Positions 33,641 through 43,300 of a DNA stretch of 64,000 bases are shown in pieces. Where the stretch lies: assembly GCF_014268755.2 (NCBI RefSeq), contig NZ_CP077093.1, positions 4,390,001-4,454,000 on the forward strand, read 5' to 3'. The DNA comes from Pseudomonas vanderleydeniana (lineage in GTDB: Bacteria > Pseudomonadota > Gammaproteobacteria > Pseudomonadales > Pseudomonadaceae). The notes under the pieces were generated by a model that made no database searches, was not told the DNA's origin, and was given only the letters and a program-made list of their open reading frames with translations. Each line of letters opens with the position of its first letter. Positions within the stretch are counted from its first letter, which is position 1. A program made the translations under genes and the position numbers.

Positions 33641-34942
33641 ATGTCTTCCACCCGGAAAAAACCGCTGTACAAGGACCTGACATTCCAGGTCATCACGGCG
33701 ATGCTGCTGGGCATCGCCCTGGGCTTCATCGCCCCCGAGTTCGCTGCCAAATTCAAGATACTCGGGGACATCTTCCTCAAGCTGATCAAGACCGCTGTCG
33801 CACCGCTGGTGTTCTTCACCGTGGTCCACGGGATTGCCTCGGCTGGTGATATCAAGCGGGTCGGCAAGGTCGGCTGGCGCGCCCTGGTCTACTTCGAGGT
33901 GCTGTCGACCCTGGCCCTGGCCATCGGCCTGCTGTGGGGCAACCTGATCGGCATCGGTTCGGGCATGCACGATGCGCACGCCAGCACGGCCGCCGCGGCG
34001 GCCGCCAGTGCCGCAGTCGCCAAGGGCCACGCGCCGACCTCGACCATGGAGTTCATCTACGGCATCTTCCCGGACAACTTCGTTGGCGCCTTCGCTGGTG
34101 GCCAGCTGTTGCAAGTGCTGGTGATCGCCATTCTGTTCGGCTTCGCCCTGCTGGCCCTGAAGCACGAGCGTCGCGAGGTGATCGAGAACGGCCTGAACCG
34201 CGTCTCGGAGTGTTTCTTCGAGTTCATCAACCTGATCATGAAGTTCGCCCCGCTGGGCGCGTTCGGTTCGGTGGCCTATGCCGTCGGTAGCAATGGCTCG
34301 GCGGTGCTGATATCCCTGGCCAACCTGGTGCTGATGTTCTACGTGGCGGTGGCGTTCTTCCTGTTCGTGGTGCTGGGCGCGGTGTGCCGGCTATCGGGCT
34401 TCAGCCTGTGGCGCTTTTTGCTGTACATCAAGGACGAGATCTTCATCGTACTCGGTACCGCGTCTTCGGAAAGCGCCCTGCCGCGCCTGCTGCAAAAGCT
34501 CGAACGCTTCGGCTGCTCCAAGCAGAGTGTCGGCCTGGTGCTGCCCACCGGCTACGCGTTCAACCTAGATGGCACGTCGATCTACATGTCGCTGTGCGTG
34601 CTGTTCATCGCCAACGCCTACGGCGTGCCGCTGAGCTGGGAACAACAATTGGGGATCCTGGCGATCATGCTGGTGACCTCCAAGGGCGCGGCGGCGGTAT
34701 CCGGTGGCAGCTTCGTGGTGTTCGCCGCGACCGTGACCACCATTGGCGTACTGCCGGTGGAAGGCCTGGCTCTGCTGTTTGGCGTGTACCGCTTCATGTC
34801 CATGGCGATTGCCACCTGCAACACCATCGGCAACAGCGTGGCAACGGTGGTCGTGGCGAAGTGGGCGGGTGAGTTCGTGGAGCAGACCGCCCGTGAGGAG
34901 TATGCCCGGACCTTGGGTCGATCGCCGCAAGCGGCGCTTTAA
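33641..34942 (+). CDS. dctA: Dicarboxylate:cation symporter, DctA family
   Basis: This 433-residue inner-membrane importer of C4-dicarboxylates (succinate, fumarate, malate) has the glutamate/aspartate-transporter fold. KLIKTAVAPLVFFTVVHGIAS (helix 2/3), the serine-rich ASSESALPRLLQKLERFG re-entrant loop, PTGYAFNLDGTSIYMSL, and the FVVFAATVT end region are all DctA hallmarks. It is probably cotranscribed with the lyase. The Ala-rich loop AASTAAAAAAS-type stretch near residue 110 is an extension in the second periplasmic loop. It may be a paralogue of the main DctA rather than the housekeeping copy. Confidence 0.85.
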   Translation: MSSTRKKPLYKDLTFQVITAMLLGIALGFIAPEFAAKFKILGDIFLKLIKTAVAPLVFFTVVHGIASAGDIKRVGKVGWRALVYFEVLSTLALAIGLLWGNLIGIGSGMHDAHASTAAAAAASAAVAKGHAPTSTMEFIYGIFPDNFVGAFAGGQLLQVLVIAILFGFALLALKHERREVIENGLNRVSECFFEFINLIMKFAPLGAFGSVAYAVGSNGSAVLISLANLVLMFYVAVAFFLFVVLGAVCRLSGFSLWRFLLYIKDEIFIVLGTASSESALPRLLQKLERFGCSKQSVGLVLPTGYAFNLDGTSIYMSLCVLFIANAYGVPLSWEQQLGILAIMLVTSKGAAAVSGGSFVVFAATVTTIGVLPVEGLALLFGVYRFMSMAIATCNTIGNSVATVVVAKWAGEFVEQTAREEYARTLGRSPQAAL

Positions 34943-34951
34943 GACGAAACG

Positions 34952-34975
34952 CCCCTCACGATTGCAATACACTGA
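34952..34975 (+). repeat. 24-bp direct repeat, left copy flanking vapBC
   Basis: CCCCTCAC-G-ATTGCAA-T-ACACTGA. It matches 35729-35752 at 22 of 24 positions in the same orientation. It starts nine bases after the dctA-like stop. Confidence 0.75.
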
Positions 34976-34978
34976 GAC

Positions 34979-35383
34979 TCAACTGGCAGCCCAATCCTCA
35001 ACTCGCAGACCCGGTACACGGTCAAACTCGCGACGGTTATTGGTGACAACAATAAGTCCCTGGGAGCGGGCATGCCCTGCAATCATGTAATCGTAGGGGC
35101 CAATGGGTTGGCCCGCCCTGGCCAGCTCTGCACGAACCTGGCCAGTGTGTGCCGCTGCGGATTGATCATAAGCCAGCACGTCCAGGCGTGCCGCGAAGCC
35201 CTCGACATCAGCCAGATTACGCTCAGGGTTCGAGGATTTCTCGGCGCCGTAGATCAGCTCCATCAATGTGACAGTGCTGATGCACATCTGCCCATGGTGC
35301 CGCTTGAATGCCTCGCGAACCTGTTCAGGGCGATTCTTGATCGTGAAGATGCACATATTGGTATCGAGCATGAACTTGAGCAT
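34979..35383 (-). CDS. vapC: VapC-family PIN-domain toxin
   Basis: The product is 134 residues, a ribonuclease toxin usually cutting tRNA or rRNA. The first PIN acidic residue is in MLKFMLDTN (Asp7), the second region is ISTVTLMELIYGAEKS (Glu), and the last acidic site is in PIGPYDYMIAGHARSQGLIVVTNN. The ATG overlaps the antitoxin stop by one base (TGATG), the normal coupling for vapBC. Confidence 0.92.
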   Translation of the reverse strand: MLKFMLDTNMCIFTIKNRPEQVREAFKRHHGQMCISTVTLMELIYGAEKSSNPERNLADVEGFAARLDVLAYDQSAAAHTGQVRAELARAGQPIGPYDYMIAGHARSQGLIVVTNNRREFDRVPGLRVEDWAAS

Positions 35384-35613
35384 CAAAACGCCTCTCTTTC
35401 CTGGTCGGCAGGCTGCTCTCGATCAGTCATGAAATCGGCAGTGACGCCACTGTCATTGAACCAGCTATCCCAAGACTCGCCAGCCGGCGTAATGATTCGG
35501 GTACGACCGATCGCGACCACATCGACACGCTTTACTTCATCAGGAAGTGCGACAGCTTTAGGCAATCTCACTGCCTGGCTGCGGTTACTCTGAAAAACAG
35601 AACCTTGTTCCAT
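35383..35613 (-). CDS. vapB: VapB-family antitoxin
   Basis: The product is 76 residues. The N-terminus MEQGSVFQSNRSQAVRLPKAV is the VapB/SpoVT-AbrB swapped-hairpin DNA-binding domain. The acidic tail (SWDSWFNDSGVTADF) binds and blocks VapC. The start at 35613 is chosen because the AbrB motif begins there and the operator lies just upstream. Confidence 0.9.
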   Translation of the reverse strand: MEQGSVFQSNRSQAVRLPKAVALPDEVKRVDVVAIGRTRIITPAGESWDSWFNDSGVTADFMTDREQPADQEREAF

Positions 35614-35624
35614 AGTCACCTCGC

Positions 35625-35683
35625 GGGATATCTCAAACGTATATCCCATAGTAGTTTGATCATGGGATATGTCAACGGGATAT
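35625..35683 (-). promoter_or_regulatory. vapBC autoregulatory operator array
   Basis: A perfect inverted repeat ATATCCCAT-N12-ATGGGATAT (35641-35670) is flanked by further GGGATAT half-sites at 35625 and 35677. Four half-sites before vapB fit cooperative binding by VapB/VapBC. Confidence 0.7.
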
Positions 35684-35728
35684 ATCAATTCCCCCGGCAG
35701 CGCAGCCCTGTCAAAAGTACAAACGCAG

Positions 35729-35752
35729 CCCCTCACTATTGCAACACACTGA
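35729..35752 (+). repeat. 24-bp direct repeat, right copy flanking vapBC
   Basis: CCCCTCAC-T-ATTGCAA-C-ACACTGA. With the copy at 34952 it brackets a 753-base segment containing exactly vapC, vapB and their operator. Confidence 0.75.
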
Positions 35753-35794
35753 TGCTATTGTTTGGCTCACCTGCTGCCTTGGGAGACTGCGCCG

Positions 35795-35995
35795 GTGAGT
35801 CAAACAGCAAGCGTTCCGAAACCGTTGGACAGACGTCGTTTCAACAACCCACACCTGGCCATCAGGGCCGCCGGTGCCGATGCGGCACGCAAGGGCGGGA
35901 AGGTCTTTCATTGCCCCTACCAGCATCCGGCAATGCAATCGTCGTGGCTCAAGGGATTTTCCCAGGCGCAGCAGCTGGACCTGGATTTTCTCTAG
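35795..35995 (+). CDS. Small RMF-like protein (ribosome modulation factor family)
   Basis: The product is 66 residues from a GTG start with GGGAG about ten bases upstream. The core AIRAAGADAARKGGKVFHCPYQHPAMQSSWLKGF follows the RMF pattern: a small helix with repeated Ala/Gly, then CPY, then W-x3-GF. RMF proteins dimerise ribosomes in stationary phase, and a related Pseudomonas family (CrpP) has been linked to quinolone tolerance. The N-terminal 20 residues (SVPKPLDRRRFNNPH) are extra and basic. It is too short for certainty. The remaining 35996-36154 holds nothing recognised. Confidence 0.5.
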   Translation: MSQTASVPKPLDRRRFNNPHLAIRAAGADAARKGGKVFHCPYQHPAMQSSWLKGFSQAQQLDLDFL

Positions 35996-36154
35996 GCCAT
36001 GTATGTCCCATTCCACAGAAATACGCCGATAAACGTGCAGAGGTCGATCAACCACTGCCGGTCGGCATGAAAAATCCGATACCAGAGCTGGCACCGGATT
36101 TCCCGGAATCCCGGCCTGGGCTCAGAGGCCGGGGACAATCACGCTGCTTGCTGG

Positions 36155-37624
36155 TTACTCGAACAGATTCACGATGGCGTCAGACAAGGTACTTCTCTGC
36201 TTTGACCATTCACCGGTGAATTGATAGATACCATTTGCCTTCAAGTAATGCTTTATGAAGTGGAAGTGATAGTCGGCGGCGATCTGGAACAGGTACAGAT
36301 CGCTTTGAATGTTTACGTAGCTGGTGCCTTTCCTTTCAATGACACCACCCAATACAGCCTTGCTATCAGGTTCCTGCAGTGTATCTATTTGCGCACCCGG
36401 TTGTTCAGGAAGAATCTTTTGCCACGCTTTTTGCGAAGTCACCCTACCAGGAATGGGAATGAACTTGGCGAGATCGCAAGGTGTCTCAATGGCTTGCCTG
36501 GCCTTACTGATATCGCTTTTAACCTGCTCGTTTATTTCCAGCTTGCGCCCCGTTTTAGCCTGGTAGAACAAACTGGTCAGTTCGACCCATGCAGCCTCGT
36601 ACTCCTTCGGATTATCCCGCTCAATCGTATTGCGCGGATCTGACCAGCAAGGCTTGTAGCGGAACTTGACGGAACTGAAATCGGGGAAATGCCCGAGCCA
36701 GCCGTGCCCCAGATAACTGGTCGAATTTGGCGTGGCTTCGAAGTTTGAATTTGGAATATCGAGCGGGTTGTGACCTGGCAGCGCATTCAACACATACCCG
36801 ACCGTGCTGTTCCCCACCGTTAGAACCGTGTTATTCCACCCCTTGAACGAGCCGTCATTGTAGTCGATGCTTTGTCGCCCAAGCCCAAACTTTAACGGGT
36901 TCCAGGAATCCGGGTCATAATTCACATCCCAATAGGTGTTCATGACATTGTCAAGGCCACAGTGGTCCTGGTGAGCCCAGGTATCGGCAATGACATGGGC
37001 CCTGATGCCCAGCAGAATTAGCTTGAACCTGTGTATGACGTCAGAGCGATTACTACCGAGTATCGCCGCACCACCAGCTGCCAGGCTGATGATTTTCTCC
37101 AGGCGCCCTTCGTCTCCCACACACAGGACGGTGTCCTGAATCAACCTTCTGGACAATGCACTTTGTGGTCTGTTGAGCATCCTTCCCCAAAGCAGGTCGT
37201 TCAACTTCTCTATATTGTATTTCCTTAATATGTATTCGCCTCCACGGGTATCCCTCTTGATGTGCCTGGGAATATAGCTTGCAACATCAACCCCATGGAT
37301 ATCTTCCCTGCTGGGTGTACCCGCCGGGTCATCGTAGTTCCCGGGAATGAAGTGATAGGTGCACCACACGCTATCTTCAGGGTGTTTGAAGGTAGACCAA
37401 TATCCATGCTGAAAGGTATATCGCGGATATTCCATCTTGGCGACGACATTATAGTGAGGAGACTTCTCTGTCTCGCTCACCAATGACCAGTTGGATGCGT
37501 AATCATCCTCGTGGAAAAAATCGATAAAATTCGAGGCCTTGGCAATCAGTGTCGCATCATCCTTGCCAAATCCTGCCGACATCGCCGAGTGGAAAGTACC
37601 GTAATAGTGAAAATCCTGATCCAT
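36155..37624 (-). CDS. DUF6765-like protein with HxxADTWAHQ motif
   Basis: The product is 489 residues with no signal peptide. It begins MDQDFHYYGTFHSAMSAGF, the characteristic start of DUF6765 proteins. A likely metal-binding helix IRAHVIADTWAHQDH lies near residue 240. Such His/Asp spacing recalls zinc-dependent phospholipase C/S1-P1 nuclease folds, but the enzyme activity is unproven. ATG 37624 is preceded by GGGAGG; the frame upstream is not coding. The gene is notably AT-rich, and so is the 37625-37787 promoter region, suggesting acquisition by transfer. Confidence 0.65.
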   Translation of the reverse strand: MDQDFHYYGTFHSAMSAGFGKDDATLIAKASNFIDFFHEDDYASNWSLVSETEKSPHYNVVAKMEYPRYTFQHGYWSTFKHPEDSVWCTYHFIPGNYDDPAGTPSREDIHGVDVASYIPRHIKRDTRGGEYILRKYNIEKLNDLLWGRMLNRPQSALSRRLIQDTVLCVGDEGRLEKIISLAAGGAAILGSNRSDVIHRFKLILLGIRAHVIADTWAHQDHCGLDNVMNTYWDVNYDPDSWNPLKFGLGRQSIDYNDGSFKGWNNTVLTVGNSTVGYVLNALPGHNPLDIPNSNFEATPNSTSYLGHGWLGHFPDFSSVKFRYKPCWSDPRNTIERDNPKEYEAAWVELTSLFYQAKTGRKLEINEQVKSDISKARQAIETPCDLAKFIPIPGRVTSQKAWQKILPEQPGAQIDTLQEPDSKAVLGGVIERKGTSYVNIQSDLYLFQIAADYHFHFIKHYLKANGIYQFTGEWSKQRSTLSDAIVNLFE

Positions 37625-37787
37625 ACCGCCTCCCTTCAAACCGTTGTTTAACACCAGTTGACTGCTCAGACTTATAACTGCACTCCCCAAATGATGTCAA
37701 ACTGACATTATTCAATTAATAATCATTACTACCAAGATTACTAATAAACTGCGGCTTTTATTTCTGAGGCAAGCAGTACAGCGTCAG

Positions 37788-38012
37788 CTACCGGATCAGA
37801 AAAACCCGAGCGATCAGCGCCCGGGCCCTTTCGCCATCAGCCTCGTACAGCCCCTGCAAAACGGACTGATCCGTGAGCCTGTGCAGGCGAAAATGGTTGT
37901 AGAACGCCAGCCCCAACCGCTGCCCGCCAAACTGACCCTGCTCCCACAACGCCTGAAATGCCTCATGGCTGGCACGTTCTATTTCCAGCGGCGATGGAAT
38001 TTTTCGGTTCAT
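37788..38012 (-). CDS. Conserved-looking 74-residue hypothetical protein
   Basis: This is a small helical, soluble protein (SPLEIERASHEAFQALWEQGQ ... RARALIARVFLIR) with no signal peptide, and no function was recognised. Amphipathic helices and a normal Pseudomonas codon pattern argue that it is real. Confidence 0.55.
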   Translation of the reverse strand: MNRKIPSPLEIERASHEAFQALWEQGQFGGQRLGLAFYNHFRLHRLTDQSVLQGLYEADGERARALIARVFLIR

Positions 38013-38095
38013 TTCCGTTCCATTTCAACAGGTGGGTAAACGGGGTGTTCATGACATCCGGGCCCGCATTCACAAAATTGAACCTCATGCGTCCA

Positions 38096-38110
38096 TGAGA
38101 ACTGTTCTCA
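38096..38110. promoter_or_regulatory. 15-bp perfect palindrome upstream of the binding-protein gene
   Basis: TGAGAAC-T-GTTCTCA lies 80 bases before the GTG start, and a TATACT -10-like box follows at 38124. It is a probable operator. The cognate regulator is unknown. Confidence 0.4.
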
Positions 38111-38189
38111 GGTGTTTAGTGTCTATACTCACGCTACCCGTTGAATCATACCCTCCCTTGATCGCTGCACAGTCCACCAGGCACAAGAC

Positions 38190-38939
38190 GTGAAGTATCC
38201 CGTACTGATTGCGGCGCTGTTTTGCCTGTTTGTCGGCAACTCGGCCCGGGCCGAGCGCTATGAACTCGTCACCGAGGAGTGGGCGCCGTATAACTACCTG
38301 GAGAACAACCAGCTCACCGGCATGGCCACGGAGATCGTGCACGGCATCATGGCGCGCACCGGCGATCAGTTCCGCGTGACCATGGTGCCCAGCATGCGCG
38401 CCACCCTGTCCCTGCAACACCAGCCCAGAACCATCATGTTCTCGCTGTTCCGGACTCCGGAGCGCGAGGCCTTGTACAAGTGGGTCGGCCCCATCGCCGA
38501 GGAGTCCATCCATGCCTACCAGTTGGCGACCACCCGGCAACCGGTGGACACGCTGGAGCAACTCAAGCAAGCGCCCCGCGTCACCACCCGGCATGCCGGC
38601 CTGATCCCCGACAAGCTGGAGGCGCAAGGCTTCCCGAACCTCGAGAAGAGCGCCACCGGAAGCCTGCAGCTCTATCGCATGTTGCTGGCCGGGCGCACCG
38701 AAATCGTCGTCGGCGACACCGATGCGGGCGTGGCTTATTACTGCCGTCAGTTGAATATTCCCCCAGGGGCCTTGCGACAGATCCCGGTTGAGCTTTACCA
38801 CGCCTCGCTCTACATCGCCTTCAGCCTCGACTCCGATGACAAGGTGGTCGCCAGCTGGACCCACGCCCTGGAGCAGATGCGTCAGTCGGGCGAGCTGGAG
38901 CGCATCCAGAATCGTTACACAGAGCCCGCCTGGCAGTGA
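38190..38939 (+). CDS. Periplasmic solute-binding protein (SBP_bac_3 type)
   Basis: The product is 249 residues. A signal peptide (MKYPVLIAALFCLFVGNSARA) is followed by the family-3 binding fold: YELVTEEWAPYNYLENNQLTGMATEIVHGIM, the hinge ATTRQPVDTLEQLK, and SLQLYRMLLAGRTEIVVGDTDAGVAYYC. It starts at GTG. There is no ABC transporter beside it. Such orphan binding proteins in Pseudomonas often act as sensors or have redundant roles, and the ligand is unknown. Confidence 0.85.
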   Translation: MKYPVLIAALFCLFVGNSARAERYELVTEEWAPYNYLENNQLTGMATEIVHGIMARTGDQFRVTMVPSMRATLSLQHQPRTIMFSLFRTPEREALYKWVGPIAEESIHAYQLATTRQPVDTLEQLKQAPRVTTRHAGLIPDKLEAQGFPNLEKSATGSLQLYRMLLAGRTEIVVGDTDAGVAYYCRQLNIPPGALRQIPVELYHASLYIAFSLDSDDKVVASWTHALEQMRQSGELERIQNRYTEPAWQ

Positions 38940-39053
38940 GGGAACCGTCGTCAGCCTATTGACCAACGGGCACGTCAGAGACTGCGCGCTCACCGCACCA
39001 AGCCTCAATGCCTTACCTTATTCCTCTCGTTCGCACTCAAGGAGAACCCGCGC

Positions 39054-40277
39054 ATGTTCGGCACCCTACTCGGCAAACTCTTCAATCGCCCGCTGACGGA
39101 AGAAGGGTTCGTCCGGCAGTTCATCCAGGCGGTTCGCCAAGCCGGTTATCACGACACCCTTGAGTACGTGCCCGAAGAGTTTCGTCTCCTGCACGGCAAC
39201 GGTGGCTACTTCAACCTGCACAACGCGTTTCGCGATTACCAGAGAGCCGACAAGCCAAAGAGGACCGCCGTGCTCAATGGCTACGTGGCCACCCTGCTCA
39301 GCACCAAGGACAAGGCCCCGCAGACCTTCGAACAGGTTCGTCCCACCTTGCGACCGGTGATACGCAACCTCGGCATGCTCGATGAGGTGCGCCTGCATCA
39401 TGTGCGCAGCGAAGGTTGGGGAGCCCCCTACACGGTGACTCAACGCCCGCTGGGCAAGGACTGCGTGATGCTGCTGGCGGTCGATTCGCCCGAGTCCACG
39501 GCCACCCTGACCAAGGGCCCCGAGGAAGGCTGGGGGGTGACCCTCGACGAAGCCTTGGCGATCGCCGTGCAGAACCTGCGCGAAACCACCCCCGAAGCCT
39601 TCGAGGAAATCATCCCAGGACTGTACCTGGGCCGCTGGGGCGATGGTTACGACATCAGCCGGGTGCTGCTGCCGGATGTCCTGCAGCGAGCGCCGATCAA
39701 GGGGCGGCCGGTGTTCATGATCCCCTCCAACGACGTCTTGATGGTCACCGGTGACAAGGATGAGCCCGGCATCGGGCAGATGGTCGAGGTCGCCTTCAAG
39801 GCCATGGAGAACGGTCGTGCCGTCTCCAGCCAGATCTACACCTACCAGGACCAGCACATCGTTCCCTTCCAGGCCCAGGACGAGGCACTCAAGGCGCGCC
39901 TCGCCACCCTGGAACACCTGCTGCTCCAGGGCACCTACCACACGCAGAAAGAGCTGCTCGACAAGATCCATGAGGAACAGCAGCAGGATGTGTTCGTCGC
40001 CTCCTACATGCTCTACCAGCAATCGGAGAATGACGGCCGGACCTTCTCGATGTGCAGCTGGACCCAGGGCGTCGACAGCCTGCTGCCCAAGACCGACCGC
40101 GTGGTCCTGGTCGAGCCGCAGGCGGATGGCGGTGCCAGGACCCAGGTGTTCGAATGGAATGAGCTGGCGCCCCACGTGGGGGCGCTGCTGACACCGGCCG
40201 ATGTTTATCCGCCACGGTATCGTACAGCCGGTTTCCCTGGCAGTGAGCAGTTGAAGGCGCTGACGCCGTTGGGCTGA
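39054..40277 (+). CDS. DUF1444 family protein
   Basis: The product is 407 residues and cytosolic. The N-terminal half includes LTEEGFVRQFIQAVRQAG and a central LDEALAIAVQNLRE. RAPIKGRPVFMIPSNDVLMVTG matches the DUF1444 (YtpQ-like) core. Function is unknown. It converges on the large NTPase gene with a 61-base gap and appears to be monocistronic. Confidence 0.75.
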   Translation: MFGTLLGKLFNRPLTEEGFVRQFIQAVRQAGYHDTLEYVPEEFRLLHGNGGYFNLHNAFRDYQRADKPKRTAVLNGYVATLLSTKDKAPQTFEQVRPTLRPVIRNLGMLDEVRLHHVRSEGWGAPYTVTQRPLGKDCVMLLAVDSPESTATLTKGPEEGWGVTLDEALAIAVQNLRETTPEAFEEIIPGLYLGRWGDGYDISRVLLPDVLQRAPIKGRPVFMIPSNDVLMVTGDKDEPGIGQMVEVAFKAMENGRAVSSQIYTYQDQHIVPFQAQDEALKARLATLEHLLLQGTYHTQKELLDKIHEEQQQDVFVASYMLYQQSENDGRTFSMCSWTQGVDSLLPKTDRVVLVEPQADGGARTQVFEWNELAPHVGALLTPADVYPPRYRTAGFPGSEQLKALTPLG

Positions 40278-40338
40278 CTCCAATCCATTGCCAGCTTAGG
40301 TAGAGTCGCTGCAAGCAAAGGCTCTAAGATAACGCCTG

Positions 40339-43300
40339 CTATACCTGCTCTAGCGCCTTCATGCCACCAGGCTTGGTAGTGGCCTTGATCTTGTCATCTG
40401 CCTTGGTTACTGAGGCCAGGTAACCTTTTCGGCGTAATGCCTCCATCAACCGCCAATTGATATCGCTATAGCTCACCTGAATTTTCTTTACACTCGGTCC
40501 CAGCTTCTGGAGATCATTTTCCGATAACAGACTCAGCACATTTGACACATCAGACCAAGGCAGCAACGGCAAGCACTGAATCAACAGTTCGGATCGCTGA
40601 TCCGAGTTGACACTCGCCTTCAACGCCAGTGCCCTCAGTACTGGCATGAACGATTTGGCAAATTTATCTTCCTGCTGATTCAATACCCCACATAGGCGCG
40701 CAAGTTCTGACCATGCTTCCGACTTACCGCGCAAGGTGTCCGCGGTTATGTGCGACCACATCTGTTTTTTCTCGGAGAGAGACGGTGCTTCGCTCTTGCT
40801 GAGAGTGATTACCGTCTCGAGAGAAAGCCCAGAAAGATCGATCTCGCCCTTGGCTGCCTCCCAATGCAAGGACAGGTAATGACCTTCGAGACGCGCACAA
40901 TCGGCCGACACCACGTCTAGGATCTCAGTGCTGTAGGGCAAGAACCCCGAATCGACCAGCATTTCCCACCTGTCTACAGAAAGTAACGGGCTCAGAATCG
41001 ACGGATCCTGGAAGCCAACCTCATCGAGTAACGGCTTGAGAACCTCGTTGCTCACCCCGGAACGCAAAAGATACTTCTGCATGGAGATGTCCAGACTGCT
41101 GTTGCGCCAGAAGCGACCTTTGAACGCTCGAGCATGTCGGTTCACGAAACCATCGAAGATCTGCTCATCTACGGTACCGATATCCATGCTATCGCGGTGT
41201 TTCAGGCCAGGCAGGATCTGCTTTTCAAAGAATGTCCAGATTGCCTCGCCCTTCGCTGAAATCCGGTCTGTTTCAAGCAGGCGGTCCCACAAGGCTTCTG
41301 GGACATCTGCCATTTTCTCAAACTCACAGTCCGTCTGCTCAAACAACCGCCCAACAAGTCCAGGGTGCCCGGCGACAGACTTCAAGAGCACAAGCGCTGA
41401 CTCAGTTGACTCATCAAGCGTACCTGTTTGTCGCAGCAGCTCAGAAACGAATAACTCGGGTGACGTGAACAGCAATCCGTCCAACTCATCAATGCCTAGT
41501 GCGCGGATACGACGATAACTCACGACGACTTCACCCACTGAATCAGATCCAGCAACTGCCGGCGTCTGCTCCAACTCTGCCTTCCGGCATATGAGCGAAA
41601 GCATCTCCAGATTGACTTTGATGCACCCCCACTCAATGAGCTTCTTCAAATCGAGAAACTCGGTTGCCTCGCCGAGAGAGCCAAACCATACAGGGCCAAA
41701 CCTCAGCCAGACCCACGCTCCCTCACTCGCTTCAAGCCCCGGTATCAGAAGCGAGACATCTTCCAAATCGTTCAAAATGGGAACAAGGCTCGTTTGCTCA
41801 GCGCTAGCAAGCTGCTCAACATCAGCGGCTTCCAGATTGTCCAAGATTGCACGGAGCAACACTTGTCTAGCGCCGGCTGCTACGAAAAATTGGGTGTCCT
41901 CAAGCAACTGGCGAAAAAGAACCGGTTCCAACCGATAGACTGCCCGAATAAACTGGGCACGATCATGGCGAGACAGCAACTCTTGGGTTGCGCGCGCCAT
42001 CCTTTCAAGATGGCCGGATACGGCGCTACGTAGAATATGTGAGAGCTGTTCATCTGCCAGAGCAGGCTTGCCCGCGTGCTGAGAGCGGGTACAAAGACAG
42101 GCGATCAGGCTGACAACGATTCCTCTACCCTCATCCAGCTCATCGCTCTGCAGCTTCTCCAGTAAAACTTGAGGATTATCAACATCGGCGGTGACCTCGG
42201 GCATCACGCCACGCCTGAGCGCCAAGATCAGTTCCTTGTCACCCGGCGTTAGTGCCCCCTCGTAGAAATAGCCTGAGTAGTCAGCGTAGTCGTCCCCCAA
42301 GTACCCCGCGCGCACCAGATAACTCACAACATCCAGGCCCGGCAGTTTATCCCGAAAGACGTCCATATAACCCAGCCTGACGGCCTGAGCAAACGACATC
42401 TTACTGATGCCAGACAACTCACCCTGCAACACAGCAATCTCTTTTAGAATTTTATCGACAGATACTTCCAAAACCAAACGACGTCGTTCATAACCCGTTG
42501 AAGCGAGAAAACTACCGGACCTCACGGCGTTTTTAGAATACTCCTTATCACCGAAGGAGTCAGCCACATAAGTGCTGAGATCTATATCTTCGTTGAAAAT
42601 TTTACCAAACACTTCCTCGGTCAAAAACTCCAATGCTGTGAAGCCCTTACCTTCGACCTCTACATGAGTAACCGGATCTCCACCCGTCACCTTTAGTAGA
42701 GAGAACCAGACATAGGCTCGCAATTCATCGATGTCATTCGCCAGTTCTTCCTGACGTTTCTCTTTCTGCTTGCGTAACGTCTCAATTTGCTTCTCATAGA
42801 TACGGACCTGCTCGGTCTTCCAAGCATCGAGCCCTTGAATCACGTCGTAAATCGGGCCACATCGCTTGAGCAGGTCAGCGTACTCTCGTGGATGCAGGTT
42901 CCGAATTGCGACGATAGCGAAGAGCTTGTTCAGGTCGAGCGTCAAACTTCTGGCAAGGGTGTTGGAAAACATGTCGAATTCGTTGACTATATTCTTGATG
43001 AGCCGCATATCACCTATATAGTAACAAATCGTCTCTACCAGCCGGCGATCCAAGTAGGAGTCTATAGACTTATCTTTAAAGCTGCGCCCACGCAGAAGCT
43101 CAAACATTTTCTCCTGCGAGTTATCCGAATTAACTACCGGAATAACAGGAATAATGAGATCAAAAAATTTCGTTTTCTCGCCAACAGCAAACATCTCATC
43201 ACGCAGAGCATAGATGAAGTAAACCGAACGCCTGACCTGCGGCGATTGCTTGATGATGAAATTGATTTCCCGCAGACGAGTGAACACATCATGAATGCCG

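Noticed and set aside
32202..33683. 493-residue minus-strand frame
   Set aside because: Antisense to the lyase gene, which has clear family motifs.
35711..35760. attachment site of an integrated element
   Set aside because: The repeats flank only vapBC, and no integrase or tRNA is present.
42059..42085. REP-like GCAGGCTTGCCCGCG inside the NTPase gene
   Set aside because: Within a conserved reading frame and unpaired; chance resemblance is likely.
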